Below are positions 59,446-64,000 of a stretch of 64,000 nucleotides of DNA, piece by piece (position 1 is the first letter of the stretch; the number at the start of each line of letters is the position of its first letter). The notes below the pieces were generated by a model. That model saw only the letters and a list, made by a program, of their open reading frames with translations. It did no database searches and was not told the DNA's origin. The stretch lies in assembly GCA_022266195.1 (NCBI GenBank), contig WHVY01000002.1, forward strand, positions 12,105,001 through 12,169,000. Direction: 5' to 3'. The position numbers were made by a program, and so were the translations under genes. Source of the DNA: Tetranychus cinnabarinus. Taxonomy: Eukaryota; Arthropoda; Arachnida; Trombidiformes; Tetranychidae.

Positions 59446-61439
59446 CTATTCGCTAAAAACCCAATTAATTGGCACCCATTGAGGTTCAGTACTTAAAGCA
59501 TTAAGAGCCTCCTTCAAATCTTCAAAAGTTTTGTCAAAGTTGTTATTAACCAAAATCATGTCAAAATACTTTTCATAGGTTCGATTGAGTTTTGCGCTTT
59601 CAGAAATCGTCACTTGGAGGTCTTCATCCTCACAAAAAGATGCCAAGCTTTGCAAGGTTCGAGCACGGCGTGAATGATGTCGTCCTAAGGCACGGTCGAG
59701 CTGAAATTGAAAAATATGGAATTTCAGTGTTAAATAAAGATTGGTGATAATGAAGTGAAGTGACTTACAGTCATTGTCCTGTTGGCTGATGAATGACTAC
59801 GTCCCCATTCATGCATATATCGAAGCTGATCAATTGGTGGAGCAGCGATGAAAACAACGAATGGCATAAATTCAGCAGTTTTTAGAACTTTCAGACACTG
59901 GAAAAGAGTTGGAAGAGAAAGCAAGAAAAACATTTAAATAAAAATGATAGATGGATAGATGGATGTTTCTTACCTGAGGATTACAATCAAGGATACACAT
60001 TTTACCCGATCTAATAATGGCACGAATAGAATCTAACTTGGTTCCATACAGATGGCCATCAAATTGTCCCCACTCAAGATATTTGTGTTCACTAATATCA
60101 GCTTCCATTATTTCTCGTTTAACAAAATGGTAAACTTTACCATCTTGCTCATTTTCCCGGATTGGACGAGAAGTATGAGGCAGTGGAGCAGAAAAGCGAT
60201 CAGAGTCATAAGAGATTAAACGCTGTTTCAATGTTCTTCTGCCAACTCCTTGAGCACCAACTAAAACTAAGGTTTTTCTTTCAAATGGAGGTATGCGACA
60301 AACTTCTTCATAGAGGGTTAATTCAGCTTTATCGAAATAATTATTAGCATCAATTTGGTACATTTCTTTCTTCTTTTTCTTAGTAACTTTGGTTCCGCAA
60401 ATTGACGTTTTGGTTGCATAATCGTATTCTGGTCTCACGAATGCTTTCCTTTTCTCTTCTAAATCCTGGATAATAATGGATAAAGAACGTTTAAAATACA
60501 AAATAAAATGATATTGTAACATAAATCAAGATTATGTGAAAATACCTGTGAAGGGATCAATCCAATGGGCGCGTCTTCTATGTCAGTTCTTCTGGCTTGC
60601 CACCAGTTTGGATCTTCTTGGTTCAATACTTCCAAAACATCTCCTTGAACAAAACTGATACCTATTTCCTTACATGGAATCAAAGTATCTTCGGAAGGAT
60701 CATAATTAAATAAAGCTCTCATATAACATGGAGCAGAGATGATTCTTTCATGGAAAGATGGAATTACTTTGAGACGAATACTTCCTTTACAGAGACGTAG
60801 CTCTTCCATCAATTCGTGCGGAGAAGAGATTTCTCGACCATTTACTTCCAAAATTATATCTCCCACACGGAGGATTCCTTGAAGATCAATAAGACCACCA
60901 CGCAGAATACGAGCAACAACGACTCGACCCTCGTCAAGTTGTACAGTCATGCCAAGAGGTTCATCACCTTTACGAATTATACCAACGTTATGAATGGCAT
61001 CAGATGTCATCTCTTCCTCACCACAATCATCATCTTCATCTTCATCTTCGGGCATAGCTTTTTGGAAACCAGGTTCATCGTAATTTTTAGCAGCTACTTG
61101 ATCGTGAGCTTCCACAACAGCGACAAAGTGTGGTTTGCAAAGAATATTGTTCAACTCAGCTGCTATTCTACGCACACTTTGATTAGTTGAAGGATTACTG
61201 AGTAATCTGTTGCACATTTCGGTCACACTATTTAAGATGTCCATGGCTTCACCGTGTAATACAGGTTCAATTGAGCTTGAAGATTCAAGTTTTTCTGTTA
61301 CTTTGCAGAGAGAGTCAATCACTGGAGACTGTAAAACACCTTTAAGGAACAACAGATCAGGTTCACTTGCTCCAGGTAGACCTGAAAACCTAGTATCTAA
61401 GATTTCAAGACTCTTCTTCAGTGTAGCGTTGACAGCCAT
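59446..61439 (-). CDS. vari: Membrane-associated guanylate kinase, varicose/MPP6 (PALS2) type
   Basis: Scaffold of the p55 MAGUK family; fly Varicose organises septate junctions by binding Neurexin IV (established). Exons: 61439-60546, 60465-59974, 59897-59769, 59700-59446, all phase 0; 589 residues. Domains: L27 at about 25-120 (DLLFLKGVLQSPV, KPHFVAVVEAHD), PDZ at about 150-228 (DEPLGMTV carboxylate loop, GRVVVARILRGGLID), SH3 at about 239-300 (FNYDPSEDTLIPCKE, DPNWWQAR), a HOOK segment (EEKRKAFVRPEY, basic KKKKK run) and guanylate kinase-like at about 360-580 (VGAQGVGRRT, EFMPFVVFIAAP, PQWVPINWVF). The loop GAQGVGRRT is the usual enzymatically poor MAGUK form. An acidic stretch (130-143) precedes the PDZ. 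The 5' UTR appears to begin at an acceptor near 61472. Convergent with Atg8. Confidence 0.94.
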
Positions 61440-62961
61440 ATTCTCATTGGAACTGATTTTCAATACTAAAAGGTAGAATTTAATGAAAATGGGCGGAAAA
61501 TGAAGAAAAATCAATAGTAATTATTGATTGAAATGATATAAAATAAAAAATGAAAAATGAAACAAAAAAATGTAAATAAATAAATCCCTATGCAACAGTT
61601 TGTTGGCAACAGACTGTTGCATAGTAGCACAGACTTCCATATCTAATGCCACCTTTTAGCAGTTACGTACAACTCATTCATTTTAATAATATACAGTTAA
61701 AATGAAATTATGTAAATGAAACAATTCAATTTTGAAGCTGAAATTAAATTAGCTGAATATTTTACAATTGGGTTCACCAAAATCAAATCAGAATTTACAA
61801 CAAATGTGGAATAATATATGCCATTACAACTTATAAATCGAGTACAGGTTGAAGTTTGATCTCTCTTTTCAATGATTGATATTGGACATTAGATTACATT
61901 AAGATGAGTTATAACGCAATATCATCAAATTATTCAGATAATTAAATGCTCCATAAATAAAGCAACAGATTAACCTCCATCTGATGGATGCTATTATTAA
62001 AAGTTATTCTGATACTTGGTGTTCTCTTGAGATAGTAATTTCTGCAGACTGCTAAGAGCAAATTTATCAATAAAAGTGAATAATTAATCTGCAATTCATT
62101 AGATTCCAAGCTATATGATAATCCTGAGATATTTAAGATTGGTATTTTCAGACAAGTTGGAATAATTAACACGAAAAGCTAGTTTTATTTCTTCACCTAT
62201 TTAATCATTTAATCACAATAGTTTGTTTCAATATGAACAGCAAAAATTATCAAAAATTAATGGGTAAGTCGATTAAAAAGGATAATGGCGAAACCTCGCA
62301 AAATAGTATTTCAAAGTTGGCGGTTGATAGAAGAGGCAAAATACTCGATACTATCGACAAAAAGTCGATAATTTTTATAAATATTCATCGATTAATATTA
62401 ATTATTGTCAATTTCAATCTTAACCATGAAATTATCCGAAATGTGCTTTTTCTGTGTCTAAAAATGGACTTCATTGAACCATAGTCAAGTTGTACCAGAT
62501 GCAAGTGAAAATACTGAGTCCATATCTATTTATAATAGTGCATTGTATAATTTTATATAACCTCTCAGCATTTAATTTAAAGTGAATTTTATCATTCAAC
62601 TAATATGCTTTGAGAACAACTCAAGAACAGATGAGCTCACATATAAATCGTAGTCATTGAAGTGGTCCAAGTTTCATAAATACTGAGTTTCAAAGTAATT
62701 CATTCATTTAAAGTTTGAAGATCATTTCAAAACAAAGATCAACAAAACGATATTTTTTGTCGACTCAAGCATGTTTACTTGAGATCTCTTATAATACTTT
62801 ATGTACCTTTGAAAGCTTTTACAGGAACTTTGCTTGGAATTGATAAAAATTTCAATTGAGGACTTCAGTGTTTCATATTTTTCTTTTAGAATAACCATCA
62901 ACAACAGTCATTTCCATAAATTTTTGAGAATCAAATATTCTAAGTGTGCTTTTTAATGATT
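61440..62961. other. Upstream region of the MAGUK gene
   Basis: AT-rich, with a near-perfect 37-bp palindrome at 61588-61624. An 83-codon open frame (62233-62484) has no family similarity. It has a GTAAGTCG donor-like site after 11 codons, so a first exon of an unidentified gene cannot be excluded. Confidence 0.5.
61588..61624. repeat. Near-perfect 37-bp palindrome
   Basis: Arms CTATGCAACAGT (61588-61599) and ACTGTTGCATAG (61613-61624) are exact reverse complements. The 13 bases between also pair (TGTTG with CAACA) apart from one T/G pair and the central base. It lies about 150 bases upstream of the MAGUK start codon. Confidence 0.85.
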
Positions 62962-63429
62962 TTATTCAAAAACAACATCAAACAAAAAGGCATCAACGAT
63001 TGTATCGACAAAGCCCGAGTCACTAGGAACATTTTCTAATTTCAAGTCTGTCGTTTCTTAATGGTCTAGCTTCTCTTGGTACAGAAACTATAACCTTTCT
63101 GTTCGTTCCAGGTAACTCCTCGCCGCACAGAGCTTTACGACAGCATTAAAGAACTACAGAAAGCTCTCATCAATCCAAGGGCATCAATGTGTAGTTTGTT
63201 CACGCTAATGATGATTAAATTTCGGTAATAGCTGTTAAGGATATAGTTTCGAAACCATTTTACTCTGACCACAATTTATGTTTTGTGACAGAGCTTGCTC
63301 AATGTACTGATACCTAGAAGATTGAACTACATGTAGGTGCTTCCCAGAACTATCCCTTCCCTTAAGCTGTAGACGCTTTGCTAAATGGTCCTGGAGGAAC
63401 CATTTTATGTAGCGAGTGATTAAGAAAAA
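62962..63429 (-). pseudogene. Frame-broken coding remnant, family unknown
   Basis: On the minus strand, protein-like segments follow one another in shifted frames. Segment 1 (63429-63238) includes RYIKWFLQDHLAKRLQLKG and YQYIEQALSQN. Segment 2 (63236-63138) includes INIDALGLMRAFCSS-like text (observed HIDALGLMRAFCSS). Segment 3 (63145-63023) includes KALCGEELPGTNRKVIVSVP and RPLRNDRLEIRKC. A further frame reads SGFVDTIVDAFLFDVVFE and stops at 62964-62962, where the stop overlaps an AATAAA on the minus strand. The region is richer in G/C than its surroundings. It is most simply a decayed gene or element with several indels, but sequence errors or tiny introns could also explain the breaks. The family was not recognised. 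Confidence 0.4.
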
Positions 63430-63870
63430 TCAGATTTCAAAATTTAAAGACTCGATTTATAATAAAATCTAAAAAATCGTAAAAGGGATGAAAATACGTT
63501 CAACTCATACTGGGACTGACTCTCGTTAGTCTTTCCATTTCAGAGCTTTCTTTATGCTATCAAACTTGACAGACAGTAGCAAAGCATGAGATTACTAACA
63601 AGATAAATTGAGTTGACGTCTTAAGGGGTTATTCAAAATATCTTGACAATAATCAAGAAATAGTAAATTAAACTGTCATTATTAGGTTCAATGTGATTAA
63701 CTAAGAAAGTCTTAGAGTCAGAGGATCAAAAGTTCATATCATTTCAAATAGACATAAATATTTATGATAAATATTGTTTTGGTCTTCCATTGAAATTTAC
63801 TTTAGTAAACGATTTAACATTAATTTGGGATTGTCAATCTTTTTTCATCTTTTCATCTTTTCTGGTTTAG
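63430..63870. other. AT-rich gap, nothing recognised
   Basis: About 440 bases between the coding remnant and the orphan exon. It may be an intron of the latter. No motif of note was seen apart from the pyrimidine tract at its right end. Confidence 0.5.
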
Positions 63871-63996
63871 TCTCAAAATCCTCAAATTGCTCCATTCACG
63901 CACCATTCGAGTTACAACAATGTCCAATCATTTCTAGATACAGGTTATGTTGAATTATACACGCGAAGTTTGCTAAACAAACCTAATCCAGTCTAA
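63871..63996 (+). CDS. Orphan terminal exon, protein unknown (partial)
   Basis: A long pyrimidine tract (63838-63866) ends in TGGTTTAG, a strong acceptor. It is followed by an open frame of 41 codons and a TAA: SQNPQIAPFTHHSSYNNVQS, then FLDTGYVELYTRSLLNKPNP and V. Composition is ordinary for a coding exon (Tyr, Asn, Pro and Ser rich). No upstream exon could be joined to it with confidence, and no family was recognised. Confidence 0.35.
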   Translation, partial: SQNPQIAPFTHHSSYNNVQSFLDTGYVELYTRSLLNKPNPV

Positions 63997-64000
63997 TAGC

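Noticed and set aside
62233..62484. 83-codon open frame starting MNSKNYQKLMGK
   Set aside because: No family similarity and AT-rich codons. A donor-like GTAAGTCG after 11 codons leaves a first-exon reading possible but unsupported.
63028..63110. Plus-strand frame with TETITFLFVPGN, resembling the end of a retrotransposon RNase H domain
   Set aside because: Only about 12 residues match loosely (WVPGH pattern without W and H), no reverse transcriptase is nearby, and the minus-strand frames through the same bases are longer and better ordered.
1..64000. CRISPR arrays, operons, bacterial or viral genes
   Set aside because: No regularly spaced direct repeats and no phage or bacterial families. 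All recognised genes are spliced or animal-type nuclear genes.

Overview
The window is AT-rich, intron-containing animal DNA. Every confidently read gene is a metazoan single-copy family. The best matches are arthropod (a Tbx20/midline-type T-box gene, a varicose-type MAGUK, a Cad87A/CDH23-type cadherin), introns are mostly 80-400 bp outside the T-box gene, and degenerate TTAGG (arthropod-type telomere) repeats lie in introns. A chelicerate, possibly a mite, is my guess from gene style. The sequence itself does not prove it.

Layout. 1-6087: no gene seen. 6088-28742 (minus): a Tbx20 (midline/H15) gene of seven coding exons. Three giant introns (7.1, 5.9 and 7.1 kb) hold microsatellites, TTAGG-like runs and a ~650-bp foldback element. 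28743-32922: its upstream region, with a polypurine tract, GAGA clusters and a block with splice-like signals that may hold 5' exons. 32923-35299 (plus): cathepsin D-like aspartic protease. 36079-40873 (minus): ORP9 (OSBPL9) sterol/PI4P transfer protein. 41980-43932 (plus): ARPC1 subunit of Arp2/3, divergent from ORP9 across a 1.1-kb gap with a CTCF-like site. 44964-51311 (minus): a 2070-residue CDH23/Cad87A-like cadherin in only two coding exons. 53436-55898 (plus): ABCB7 mitochondrial ABC transporter. 56194-56978 (minus): a 125-residue LASP-like protein with half a LIM domain and an SH3. 57480-57884 (plus): an intronless LC3/Atg8-family gene ending at the exposed glycine. 59446-61439 (minus): varicose/MPP6-type MAGUK. 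61440-64000: mostly noncoding, with a frame-broken coding remnant (minus) and an orphan terminal exon (plus).

The genes are not an operon or a single pathway. Several (cadherin, MAGUK, ARPC1, LASP-like) concern cell junctions or actin; others serve the lysosome and autophagy (cathepsin D, Atg8), lipid transfer (ORP9) and mitochondrial Fe-S export (ABCB7). Many neighbours are head-to-head or tail-to-tail, so shared promoters and overlapping 3' UTRs are likely. No obviously new multi-gene system was found. The most unusual items are the foldback element, the half-LIM SH3 protein, the pre-primed intronless Atg8 and the decayed gene near the right end.

Exon boundaries were read by eye from GT/AG sites, phase and family similarity recalled from general knowledge; no alignment was run.
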